Origin: Epilithonimonas lactis
GTDB taxonomy: Bacteria; Bacteroidota; Bacteroidia; Flavobacteriales; Weeksellaceae
Assembly (NCBI RefSeq): GCF_900110605.1
Contig: NZ_FOFI01000001.1
Location: 1,019,769 to 1,083,768 of the forward strand
Length of the DNA: 64,000 nt
Direction of reading: 5' to 3'
Shown: positions 52,879 to 61,065 of the stretch, piece by piece
How the letters are laid out: every line of letters starts with the position of its first letter
Numbering within the stretch: the first letter of the stretch is position 1
Translations under genes and position numbers: made by a program
Notes under the pieces: model-generated
Databases searched by the model: none
The model's input: only the letters and a program-made list of their open reading frames with translations
What the model was told of the DNA's origin: nothing

Positions 52879-53457
52879 ATGCCGAGAAATAAAGAGTTTG
52901 ACTATAACGAAAAATTAGAAACTGTGCGTAACCTTTTTTGGAAAAAGGGATACAATGCTACTTCTATGCACGATATAGTCGCTACGATGAATTTGAACAG
53001 AAGTAGTATTTACGATACTTACGGCAACAAACACGATTTGTTTCTGAAATGCCTATCCAATTACGCTTCTTTCAAAGAAAGGCAATATTTGGAAGCCTCA
53101 AAAGTAAAGGGAAAAGCCATTGAAGCATTGGAATACGTTATCCGAGATGTAGTTAATCAGACTTTGGCAGATGACAAGGCGTGTCTGATTGTGAACACCA
53201 TTTTTGAGGTTGCTCCTGCGGACAAGGAAGTGAAAAACCTCCTCCAAAAAAGCGGAAATGCCTTGCAATCCATTTTGGAAAACCTGATTGCACAAGCAAA
53301 AAAAGACGGAGATATTAAAAGCCAAACTTCTGCCTTAGTGATTGCCCGATATATTCTCGCTTCGTTCAGTAGTTATTGGAGCCATTATATTTTGAACCAA
53401 AATAAGCAGGAAGTATTGGAAATGGTGGACTTTTTGACGGAACAAATAAAACGGTAA
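52879..53457 (+). CDS. TetR-family transcriptional regulator
   Basis: A 192-residue repressor. The HTH is at residues 25-45 (LFWKKGYNATSMHDIVATMNLNRSSIYDTYGNKHDLFLKCL in outline), and the C-terminal ligand domain follows with Cys in DDKACLIVNTIFEV typical of the YcdC/AcuR-like branch. It very likely represses itself and the next gene (53518), since both have the same operator-like sequence. Confidence 0.92.
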   Translation: MPRNKEFDYNEKLETVRNLFWKKGYNATSMHDIVATMNLNRSSIYDTYGNKHDLFLKCLSNYASFKERQYLEASKVKGKAIEALEYVIRDVVNQTLADDKACLIVNTIFEVAPADKEVKNLLQKSGNALQSILENLIAQAKKDGDIKSQTSALVIARYILASFSSYWSHYILNQNKQEVLEMVDFLTEQIKR

Positions 53458-53474
53458 AAATTTTTTTTGTTCTA

Positions 53475-53497
53475 TTTTGGAACGATTGGTTTAAAAT
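53475..53497 (+). promoter_or_regulatory. TetR operator-like repeat (copy 2)
   Basis: TTTTGGAACGATTGGTTTAA at 53475-53494 (CTA precedes it as in copy 1) matches 52838-52860 at 19 of 23 positions and lies 20 nt before the 53518 ATG. Confidence 0.65.
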
Positions 53498-53517
53498 AAA
53501 TTAAATACAAAAACAAT

Positions 53518-54486
53518 ATGAGAAAACAAGCAAGAACGATTTTAGCTTTTGCGATCTTGATGACAAGCGGAGAAGTCTTTGCACAAAAAATAAGCAACAA
53601 TAAAGAAAAAATTATGACAAATAATTCAGAGCAAAACGAGCAACTTCGGGTTGCAAAATCTTATTACGAGAAAATCAATAGCGGAGATTTTAATGACGAC
53701 AGTTATTTTGACCTTTTTACGGAAGATGTGAAAATTTTCTATCCGAAATTTGGTTTTGTGGAGGGAAAATTGGGAGTTAAGAAATTCGGACAACAGGTGC
53801 GAAATCTGTTCAATAACTTGACTTTTGAGTTGGACAAATTCAACTTTATCGTAACCGATAACACTATTGTAGTGGAGGGCGTAGAGATAGGTGCAATCCA
53901 CACAGGAGCGGTTTTTCCCGACAATGAGATTTCATTTGGAAAATTTTGCACGGTCTTTGAATTTGAGGGAAACCGTATTAAAAGAATGTATTGCTACGTT
54001 GACCCAGACCACGCAGGACAGGATAAAGAAGTTGTGGATTTGTTGAAAAGTGAAAACAAAAATTTAATAGAAATAGAGCATAAAACAATTGAAGCCGAAA
54101 CCAAAAAAGTTGTTGATGAATTTTACGAAATTCAATCGGGTAAAAAACAGGGAAGTTTAGCAGATTTGTTTGCCGATATGGTAGATTTTGATTTGCCAGG
54201 AAATAAAGAAAAGTTTCCGTGGACTGGAAAACGACAAACCAAAAAAGAAGTTGAGGATTATTTCAAAGTTTTATATCAAAACATCAAATCCTTAAAATTT
54301 GATGTGGAGTATATCGCCATAAATGGCGAAAATGCAGTAGCAGTCGGTCAATTATCATCGGTTATTCTAAAATACAATAAAGTATTTAATGCTCAATTTG
54401 TCAATATTTTTAAAATCCGCAACGGTAAAATCGTAAAATACCATTTTATGGAAGACAGCTACCGATTGAACGAGGAAATGAAATAA
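53518..54486 (+). CDS. Secreted protein with two tandem NTF2-like domains
   Basis: A 322-residue protein with a signal peptide (MRKQARTILAFAILMTSGEVFAQ, in outline). Two SnoaL/NTF2-like cone domains follow: residues about 40-165 (KSYYEKINSGDFNDDSYFDLFTEDVKIFYPKFG...) and 190-318 (VVDEFYEIQSGKKQGSLADLFADMVDFDLPG...), each ending in an F-x-I/F-x-G-x-R/K-I motif. Such folds bind or isomerise hydrophobic molecules. It is the first gene after TetR with the same operator motif, so it is probably its regulon member. Confidence 0.82.
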   Translation: MRKQARTILAFAILMTSGEVFAQKISNNKEKIMTNNSEQNEQLRVAKSYYEKINSGDFNDDSYFDLFTEDVKIFYPKFGFVEGKLGVKKFGQQVRNLFNNLTFELDKFNFIVTDNTIVVEGVEIGAIHTGAVFPDNEISFGKFCTVFEFEGNRIKRMYCYVDPDHAGQDKEVVDLLKSENKNLIEIEHKTIEAETKKVVDEFYEIQSGKKQGSLADLFADMVDFDLPGNKEKFPWTGKRQTKKEVEDYFKVLYQNIKSLKFDVEYIAINGENAVAVGQLSSVILKYNKVFNAQFVNIFKIRNGKIVKYHFMEDSYRLNEEMK

Positions 54487-54522
54487 ACAAATTAAAACAT
54501 ACACCAGGAAACATCCAAATCA

Positions 54523-54575
54523 ATACTTACATTTTTGTTAGTACCATACAATAGGTTGCAAAGGCACGAAATCGA
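54523..54575. promoter_or_regulatory. Copy 2 of the HxlR 2 control region
   Basis: A 53-nt segment equal at 46 positions to 52719-52771 and in the same orientation. The -7 box of copy 1 (TATCTTTGC) has become TGCCTTTGC and the ATG of copy 1 is absent, so minus-strand transcription may be lost; the TAGTACCATA site and position 48 nt before the serine hydrolase gene would suit HxlR 2 binding. Confidence 0.6.
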
Positions 54576-54622
54576 ATGTAGCCTATGTAATTTTGTGGTG
54601 TAATTTTAAAATCAAATAAAAA

Positions 54623-55879
54623 ATGTTAAAACAAATCTTATCAACTATAGCTTGCGTAATAGCGTTAAACAGCCTCGCACAAAATACTAAACTTGAAAAG
54701 AGTATTGATGATTTATCTGCCCGATTGGTAAACGCAAAAGAAGTTTCGGGAGTGAATGTATTATTGCTCAAAGACAGCGAAGTGATTTATAACAAAGCCT
54801 TTGGCTATGCCGATGTTAGCACAAAACAACCTTTAAAAACCGATAACATTTTTCGCATTGCTTCTCAGACCAAAGCGATAACGAGCATAGCGGTTATGAT
54901 GCTTTACGAAAAAGGAAAAATCCTGTTGGACGACCCGATTTCAAAATATATTCCTCAATTCAAAAATCCGCAGGTGCTTGACAAATTTAATCCTGCCGAC
55001 AGCAGTTATACAACTGTTCCTGCACAAAGGGAAGTTACTATTAGAGATTTGTTACGCCATACTTCGGGTATTGATTATCCGCTAATTTCCGATGATACAA
55101 GAATGCAGGCAATATACGCCAAGGTAGGAGCGGTAACGGGTATTGGAAGCAAAGGTACGTTGAAAGAAAAAATGGAATTGCTTGCCAAACAGCCATTGCG
55201 ACACCACCCTAATACAGCTTTCACTTACGGTCTGAATACAGACGTTTTAGGGTATTTGGTAGAAGTTGTCAGCGGAGTTCCATTAGACAAATTTTTCCAA
55301 ACTTACATATTTGAACCGTTACAGATGACCGATACACAGTTTAAAATCCCACAGGATAAGGCTGACCGTTTGGTTTCCGTCTCGGAGAAAACGGATAAAG
55401 ATTTTGCAAAAGTTAATCATACGATTTATGAAAATAGTAGCCCTGATTATCCACTGGAAGACGGAATATACTTGTCTGGTGGAGCAGGTTTGTCTTCTAC
55501 GACTGCCGACTATGCAAAATTCTTACAGATGCTGTTGAACAAAGGCACTTACAATGGAAAACGGATTTTAGGTGCAAAAACCGTTGAACTGATGACTACC
55601 AACCAACTTTCAAATCAAGTAATTTTAAAAGGCGACCCCGATTTCCGTTTCGGATTAGGTTTTGAATTGGTTACTGAAGAAAACAAATTTTCTAAATCCC
55701 CAAGTATCGGTACTTTTTCTTGGAGTGGAGCTTTCAGTACACACTACTGGGCAGATCCCAAAGAAAATATCATTGGATTGGTCTTTACACAGGAGTATTT
55801 CCGCCCCAATCATAATGATTTGGGTACATTGTATAAAAATGTGGTGTATGCAAATATGGATACATCCGACTTTTATTAA
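54623..55879 (+). CDS. Secreted serine hydrolase (beta-lactamase family, class C/EstB type)
   Basis: A 418-residue protein with a signal peptide (ending NSLAQ). SxxK is SQTK (IASQTKAITS), the YxN equivalent is YGLN (FTYGLNTDVLGYLV), and DLLRHTSGIDYP and LSGGAGLSSTTADYAKFLQML are family landmarks. It is more probably an esterase/D-aminopeptidase-like hydrolase than a resistance beta-lactamase, as YGLN and the lack of KTG differ from AmpC. It lies 48 nt after the copied HxlR control region and 29 nt before the second oxidoreductase gene. Confidence 0.88.
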   Translation: MLKQILSTIACVIALNSLAQNTKLEKSIDDLSARLVNAKEVSGVNVLLLKDSEVIYNKAFGYADVSTKQPLKTDNIFRIASQTKAITSIAVMMLYEKGKILLDDPISKYIPQFKNPQVLDKFNPADSSYTTVPAQREVTIRDLLRHTSGIDYPLISDDTRMQAIYAKVGAVTGIGSKGTLKEKMELLAKQPLRHHPNTAFTYGLNTDVLGYLVEVVSGVPLDKFFQTYIFEPLQMTDTQFKIPQDKADRLVSVSEKTDKDFAKVNHTIYENSSPDYPLEDGIYLSGGAGLSSTTADYAKFLQMLLNKGTYNGKRILGAKTVELMTTNQLSNQVILKGDPDFRFGLGFELVTEENKFSKSPSIGTFSWSGAFSTHYWADPKENIIGLVFTQEYFRPNHNDLGTLYKNVVYANMDTSDFY

Positions 55880-55908
55880 AAAAACAGATAGTTGAAAATC
55901 ATTACAAT

Positions 55909-56439
55909 ATGAAAACATTGATAATCATTGTTCACCCCGATATAGAGCGTTCGGTAATTAATAAGAGGTGGATTGAAGAATTAAGCAAGCATCCCGATAA
56001 ATATGATGTTCATCAATTGCACAAGGTTTATCCCGATGATCAAATTGATGTATTGGCAGAACAAAAACTGATAGAGCAATACGATAAAATTGTATTTCAG
56101 TTTCCTTTTTATTGGTTCAATTGCCCGCCATTCTTAAAGAAATGGCTGGATGATGTGCTTACCTATGGGTGGGCGTATGGAAGTAAGAGCGGTTATAAGG
56201 TTTCGGGCAAGAAAATCGCTTTGGCGATGTCTGTTGGAATAGATGACCACGAGTATAACACAACGGGGAAATACAAATATACTATGGCTGAACTGACCCG
56301 ACCTTTTGAACTGACTTTTGAGTATGTAAAAGCCGATTACAAACCGTTCTTTGCCTATTATGGAATTGAGCTGAACAGCACAGAGGAATGGATTGAGAAA
56401 AGTGTATCTCCTTATTTGGATTTTTTAAATTCTTTATAA
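55909..56439 (+). CDS. NAD(P)H oxidoreductase, flavodoxin-like fold (2)
   Basis: A 176-residue KefF/MdaB-type enzyme: IIIVHPDIERSVINKRWIEEL, FQFPFYWFNCPPFLKKWLDDVL and AYGSKSGYKVSGKKIALAMSVG. About as long as the gene at 51796 and clearly related, though far from identical. It should reduce quinone-like electrophiles. Probably co-transcribed with the serine hydrolase. Confidence 0.9.
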   Translation: MKTLIIIVHPDIERSVINKRWIEELSKHPDKYDVHQLHKVYPDDQIDVLAEQKLIEQYDKIVFQFPFYWFNCPPFLKKWLDDVLTYGWAYGSKSGYKVSGKKIALAMSVGIDDHEYNTTGKYKYTMAELTRPFELTFEYVKADYKPFFAYYGIELNSTEEWIEKSVSPYLDFLNSL

Positions 56440-56550
56440 CAGTGCAAGAGTTCTGATTGTCTATACTTATCTCATAACCATTTGTTTGATTTGCATAACT
56501 TTTTAAAAAGCATCGGAGCGAACTTTGTACCGTAATAAAAATTAAGAATT

Positions 56551-57342
56551 ATGGTTCAGGAAAATTTAAAAGGAAAAGTTGCTCTAATCACTGGTGGTAC
56601 TACTGGGATTGGGTTGGCATCTGCAAAGCTATTTTTACAAAGAGGGACAAAAGTTGTCATAGGAGGCAGGAGGTCAGAGATTGGCAAAGAAGCTCTTGCA
56701 GAATTGCAAAAAATAAGTTCTGATATTCATTTTGTAAAAACCGATGTTTCCAAAAGCGAGGAAGTGAAACATCTTATCGCAGAAACTATTCGCATTTTTG
56801 GCAGACTTGATATTGCTTTTAATAACGCTGGTATTGAGGGGCATTTTGCACCGATTGACGAAACAAATGAAGACGAATTTGATACTGTTGTTGGTATTAA
56901 TCTGAAAGGTACTTGGCTATCTTGCAAATACGAAATTGAACAATTCAAAAAACAAGGCACAGGCGGTACAATCGTAAACACTTCATCTTGGCTTTCAAGA
57001 GGGGCTTTTGGAGGTTCAGGAGTGTATTCAGCAAGTAAAGCCGCTGTGGACGGATTGGTTCGTGTTTTGGCTGTTGAAGCTGCAGAAGCCGGAATAAGGG
57101 TAAACAGCATTCAGCCTGGCTATATTCAAACCCCTATGTTTGACCGTTTTTATCCTTTTCCTAAAGAAGAAGCTGATAGACTAAAAGAACCAACAAAAAA
57201 GCACGCTCCAATGGGTCGTTTTGGAAACCCTGAAGAAGTTGCCGAATTGGTGGTCTGGTTGAGTAGTCCGTCAGCATCCTTTGTTACAGGAGAAAGTATT
57301 TTGGTAGACGGCGGATTGACTATCGGAGGACAACGTTATTAA
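56551..57342 (+). CDS. Short-chain dehydrogenase/reductase
   Basis: A 263-residue classical SDR: TGGTTGIG (NAD(P) binding, residues 14-21), NNAG, catalytic Ser in TSSWLSRGAFGGSGVYSASK with YxxxK, and a Met/Gly tail typical of the FabG-like group. It reduces a ketone or oxidises an alcohol; substrate unassigned. The promoter region has GAACTTTG (a weak -7). It heads an operon with the MDR reductase (23-nt gap) and the propeller/decarboxylase fusion. Confidence 0.9.
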   Translation: MVQENLKGKVALITGGTTGIGLASAKLFLQRGTKVVIGGRRSEIGKEALAELQKISSDIHFVKTDVSKSEEVKHLIAETIRIFGRLDIAFNNAGIEGHFAPIDETNEDEFDTVVGINLKGTWLSCKYEIEQFKKQGTGGTIVNTSSWLSRGAFGGSGVYSASKAAVDGLVRVLAVEAAEAGIRVNSIQPGYIQTPMFDRFYPFPKEEADRLKEPTKKHAPMGRFGNPEEVAELVVWLSSPSASFVTGESILVDGGLTIGGQRY

Positions 57343-57365
57343 TTTCAAATTCCATTCAAAAGATT

Positions 57366-58370
57366 ATGCAAGCAATACAATTAGAGAACTACGGTATAGA
57401 AAATCTGAAATTAGCCGAAGTGCCAACGCCCGAAGTTGGAGAAAACCAAGTATTGGTAAGAACCACAGCCGTTTCATTGCAATACCTTGACCTTATTGCA
57501 GTAGAAAATACGGCAGGGTTAAATATCCCGCTTCCGTTCATTCCTGTTTCAGAGGGAGTTGGTATAATAGAAAAGGTAGGAAAAAACGTAACACGGTGGA
57601 AAAAAGGCGACCGTGTATTGATACCGTTCATCAGGAGTTGGGAAGCAGGAAAGACAACGCCTTATCACAATGCGCTAAGGACAGGTCTGCAAACTTCGGG
57701 AACTTTGGCGGAGTTTACCCTACAGCCGGAAAATACGCTTGTCCGTTCCCCTCAAAACCTTACCGATGAAGAAGCCACATCACTTTCGGTTGCAGGTCTG
57801 ACAGCTTGGGCAATGCTTATGCAGGCAGGCATCAAGGCAGGACAGACGATTTTGGTACAGGGAAGCGGTGGCGTTTCTTTGTCCGCCCTGCAAATCGCAA
57901 AGATTTCGGGTCTGAAAGTAATTGCAACCACAGGTAGCAGGGAGAAAGAGCAAAAACTGAAAGACTTGGGTGCAGACGAAGTTATCAATTATAGAGACTT
58001 TCCCGAATGGAGCAATGAAGCAAAACGGCTGAACAACGGCATAGGCGTAGATATAACGCTGGATGTGGCAGGACAGGAAACCATTGAGCAAAGCATCCTA
58101 TCCGTAAAAGAACACGGTTTTGTGGGTTTGGTCGGTTTTATGTCCGGTAGCAGACTATCTTTTGACGTGTTTCCGCTCATTATGAACTATATCCGCTTGC
58201 AGGGTTATTCCGTAGGCAATGCACAGGAATTGGGCGATTTGGTAAATGCCATTGAAAAGAATAACCTTAAACCTGCCATTGATAGTGTTTATAGCATAGA
58301 GCAAACACAGGAAGCATTTCAAAAATTGAAATCGGGAAAGGTTTTCGGTAAAGTAGTCATCAAATTTTAA
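57366..58370 (+). CDS. Zinc-independent MDR-family NAD(P)-dependent reductase
   Basis: A 334-residue medium-chain dehydrogenase/reductase. VQGSGGVSLSALQIAKISGLKVIATTGS is the cofactor fold (GSGGVS), and the N-terminal GroES-like domain lacks the Cys/His zinc ligands, so it belongs to the quinone-oxidoreductase/enoyl-reductase branch rather than to zinc alcohol dehydrogenases. It likely reduces quinones or alpha,beta-unsaturated carbonyls with NADPH. The next gene starts 4 nt after its stop codon. Confidence 0.88.
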   Translation: MQAIQLENYGIENLKLAEVPTPEVGENQVLVRTTAVSLQYLDLIAVENTAGLNIPLPFIPVSEGVGIIEKVGKNVTRWKKGDRVLIPFIRSWEAGKTTPYHNALRTGLQTSGTLAEFTLQPENTLVRSPQNLTDEEATSLSVAGLTAWAMLMQAGIKAGQTILVQGSGGVSLSALQIAKISGLKVIATTGSREKEQKLKDLGADEVINYRDFPEWSNEAKRLNNGIGVDITLDVAGQETIEQSILSVKEHGFVGLVGFMSGSRLSFDVFPLIMNYIRLQGYSVGNAQELGDLVNAIEKNNLKPAIDSVYSIEQTQEAFQKLKSGKVFGKVVIKF

Positions 58371-58374
58371 GGCA

Positions 58375-59958
58375 ATGAAAGTAAGGAATATATTAACGGT
58401 AGTCTTTATCTGCATCGGATTAAGCAGCTTTTCGCAACAAATTATCAACGGCTTTGCAACGCCTGAAAGCGTAACATCAGACGGCAAGCGTTTTTTTGTT
58501 TCCAATCAGGGACAGGATTTCAGTAGCAGGGATAGTGACGGATTTATCAGCGAAATTTCTCCAGACGGTAAGCTGATAGAATTGAAGTTTGCCCCGACCA
58601 AAGGCGTATTACACGCTCCCAAAGGGATGACGATTGAAAACGGCATCTTATACGTAGCAGACTTGGAACGTGTAGTAGGCTTTGACATCAGTACCCGAAA
58701 AACAGTTTTTGAACTCGTTATTCCACAGGCTACCGTACTGAATGATATTTGCCGTTTGGAAAATGGATTTATCGGTATTACGGACACCTATTCGGGCAAT
58801 ATTTACAAAGTGAATACCCGAACAAAGTCGTTTGAAATCATTGGAAATATCTCTGCCGTAAACGGCATTTCGTTCAATAAAAGCACCAACCAGATTGCGG
58901 TTTGCACCAATGGGAAAATGCTGGGCGAGGGTTCGGTTTACATCAAAACAGGCAACGAAGATTTTCGGCAATTGCCTAATATTTCCAATGGCTTTTTTGA
59001 TGGCATCGAATGGATAGATGATACCCATTTATTGATTTCGGATTGGGTAACATTTCCCACCAAAGGTTATGGCAAATTGTGGATTTACGATTTAAAAAAT
59101 CAGCAAGCTGAAATGTTGCTGACCGAAGAAAGCATAGCAGATATTTTTTATAATCCTGCCACGCAAAAAATCTATATGCCCCAAATGCTGAAAAACAAAG
59201 TAATCATCACAGATAAAAAAGAATTGGAAATGAACCATAAGCAACAATACAACAAACTATATCAATACGGTGTGGCAGATGCTTTTGTAGGCGGTCTGTA
59301 CAAAGGGACTTTGCCATTGAAAGAACTGAAATTTAAAGGAGATTTCGGTTTGGGAGCTCCCGATATGCTGGATGGCGAATTGACGATGTTGGACGGGAAA
59401 GTATATCAGACCAAAGCCACAGGCGAAACCGTTGAACCGGACGATAACTTTAAAACGTCAATGTTGTTTACCACATTCTTTAAAGCCGATACCGTAATCA
59501 CTATTGAAAATCCCATTGGAGAAAAAGCCCTTTGGGAGCAGATAAGCAAAGAACTGAAAAATAAAAATGCGATGTATGCTATTAAAATAACAGGAAAGTT
59601 CGACCATATAAAAACAAGGGCGTTTCCCCCTATAAAGGATGAGCCATTTCCCGTTATTACTTCAATTTTTAACACCCAAAAGTTTTTTGAATTTTCAAAT
59701 ACACAAGGCACATTAATCGGTTATCATCTGCCCGAATATCTTAACGGTATCAACAGTAAAGGTTTTCATTTTCATTTTCTTTCATCGGACAAATCACAAG
59801 GCGGACACGTTTTGGATTTTACAGGGAAAGACCTAAAAATTGAGATTGCAGAAGTGAAAAGCTTTGAATTGGAAATACCGACAGATAAAGACTTTCAGAA
59901 TTTCAAATTTGACACCAAAGACAATGAAGCACTAAAGCGTGTGGAGCAGGGAAAGTAA
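58375..59958 (+). CDS. Secreted beta-propeller / acetolactate decarboxylase fusion
   Basis: A 527-residue protein with a signal peptide (residues 1-21). Residues about 22-280 form an NHL/SMP-30-type beta-propeller (repeats such as GFATPESVTSDGKRFFVSNQG, GMTIENGILYVADLERVVGFD, GIEWIDDTHLLISDW). Residues about 285-527 match alpha-acetolactate decarboxylase (BudA): GVADAFVGGLYKGTL, DFGLGAPDMLDGELTMLDG, the Arg segment KTRAFPP and zinc ligands His465, His467, His478 in HFHFLSSDKSQGGH, with the 2 and 11 residue spacing known for the family. BudA makes acetoin from acetolactate, normally in the cytoplasm; here export is predicted. The SDR and MDR reductases upstream could interconvert the product. 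Confidence 0.85.
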   Translation: MKVRNILTVVFICIGLSSFSQQIINGFATPESVTSDGKRFFVSNQGQDFSSRDSDGFISEISPDGKLIELKFAPTKGVLHAPKGMTIENGILYVADLERVVGFDISTRKTVFELVIPQATVLNDICRLENGFIGITDTYSGNIYKVNTRTKSFEIIGNISAVNGISFNKSTNQIAVCTNGKMLGEGSVYIKTGNEDFRQLPNISNGFFDGIEWIDDTHLLISDWVTFPTKGYGKLWIYDLKNQQAEMLLTEESIADIFYNPATQKIYMPQMLKNKVIITDKKELEMNHKQQYNKLYQYGVADAFVGGLYKGTLPLKELKFKGDFGLGAPDMLDGELTMLDGKVYQTKATGETVEPDDNFKTSMLFTTFFKADTVITIENPIGEKALWEQISKELKNKNAMYAIKITGKFDHIKTRAFPPIKDEPFPVITSIFNTQKFFEFSNTQGTLIGYHLPEYLNGINSKGFHFHFLSSDKSQGGHVLDFTGKDLKIEIAEVKSFELEIPTDKDFQNFKFDTKDNEALKRVEQGK

Positions 59959-59994
59959 GAAATATATTCTGTACAAATCATATAAATTAAAGAA

Positions 59995-60032
59995 ATCTAA
60001 AGGTTATTCCGATGAATGACCTTTAGATATTT
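59995..60032 (+). terminator. Terminator closing the cargo operon
   Basis: ATCTAAAGGTTATTC / GAATGACCTTTAGAT stem (one G.T pair) with a CGAT loop, followed by ATTTCTGTTT. It lies 37 nt after the fusion gene and before rteC. Confidence 0.85.
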
Positions 60033-60064
60033 CTGTTTAATAAGCAATAAAAAAACTAATCTGA

Positions 60065-60910
60065 ATGGCATCATCATTAAATCATATTATCTCGGAGATA
60101 CATCGAAAAGAAAAAGCTATTTCGCTCACTTCCCCCAATGAGATTGATGAAGCATACCAAATGACCATATACCTGAAAGAATATTTATGGTCTATAAGAG
60201 AGGATGTTACGAAACAGGGCTTTAAAAACCAATGGGAGGAAATCAATTTTTTTCGCAACATTAAGCCATATATCCTCTCCAAACTCATTTACCACAATAA
60301 GATATTTCGAATACAGACCGCTTGTCCCGTTGACGGAGGAAAGATGTATGCCAGTTATTTTTCAGAACAATTGCAGGAATTAAAACAGGAATACAGGGAG
60401 CATATCTACAATTCAGATTTTTACAGATATTATCGTTCAGGAAGAACCGACCGTGATGAAACCTACTTTAGATTGGGCAACATCAATTTCCACGATGGGC
60501 TAAATAGTTTTGTCTTTGAAATTGACCCGTTGTTTTCAACCTACTATGATAACAAAGTGGCTCGGATAATAGCAAATGAGCTACTCTATACCTACATACT
60601 CCAAAAAATCAACAATGATGAAATAGCAGGCTCTCTTTCTACAAACAGTATCTCATCTGACGGTATCCTTTGGACGGATACCAAAAATGCCTTAATAGAG
60701 CTGATTTATGCGCTGTATGCGAATGGCTCACTTTCCTACGGTAAAATAGGAATACGAAAAGTCAGTTTGGCTTTAGAAAGACTGTTTCAGATTACCTTAG
60801 GGGATTTACACAATTCTTTTCATCGAATGAAATATCGAGCCGGCTCCCGAACGTCATTTTTAGACCAATTGAAATCTTCTTTGGAAGAATATATGGACAA
60901 AGATTTATAG
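60065..60910 (+). CDS. rteC: RteC-like excision regulator
   Basis: A 281-residue protein of the RteC family: LIYHNKIFRIQTACPVDGGKMYASYF, FEIDPLFSTYYDNKVARIIANELLYTYILQKI and SLALERLFQITLGDLHNSFHRMKYR in outline. In CTnDOT, RteC activates excision genes under the control of RteA/RteB. Those sensors are not in the window, so other control is likely. It marks the cargo island as lying inside the element. Confidence 0.9.
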   Translation: MASSLNHIISEIHRKEKAISLTSPNEIDEAYQMTIYLKEYLWSIREDVTKQGFKNQWEEINFFRNIKPYILSKLIYHNKIFRIQTACPVDGGKMYASYFSEQLQELKQEYREHIYNSDFYRYYRSGRTDRDETYFRLGNINFHDGLNSFVFEIDPLFSTYYDNKVARIIANELLYTYILQKINNDEIAGSLSTNSISSDGILWTDTKNALIELIYALYANGSLSYGKIGIRKVSLALERLFQITLGDLHNSFHRMKYRAGSRTSFLDQLKSSLEEYMDKDL

Positions 60911-60934
60911 AGGTGTCAAAAACAAACAAAAAGG

Positions 60935-61063
60935 GAAGCAAAGATAACGAAGCACGCATAATGGCTTCGCCACCCTTCGGGACTTATAGTGCTTCGTTAT
61001 CTTATATCCGTTGGCAGAATGGCTTTCTTTTTTTTCTGTTTTTCTTTTGGAGTGAATTTTAAG
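60935..61063 (+). repeat. Element-internal intergenic repeat (copy 2)
   Basis: Same ordered pieces as 47384-47590: GCAAAGATAA, CGCATAATGGCTTCGCC, CCACCCTTCGGGACTTAT, ATGGCTTTCTTTTTTTTCTG, CTTTTGGA and ATTTTAAGA. GATAACGAAGCAC and GTGCTTCGTTATC inside it form an inverted repeat. It ends at the stop codon of the minus-strand gene 61066. Confidence 0.75.
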
Positions 61064-61065
61064 AA

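Noticed and set aside
54623..55879. Serine hydrolase as a resistance beta-lactamase
   Set aside because: SxxK is present but the KTG motif is not seen and the YGLN element differs from YSN; more like an esterase/peptidase of the same fold.
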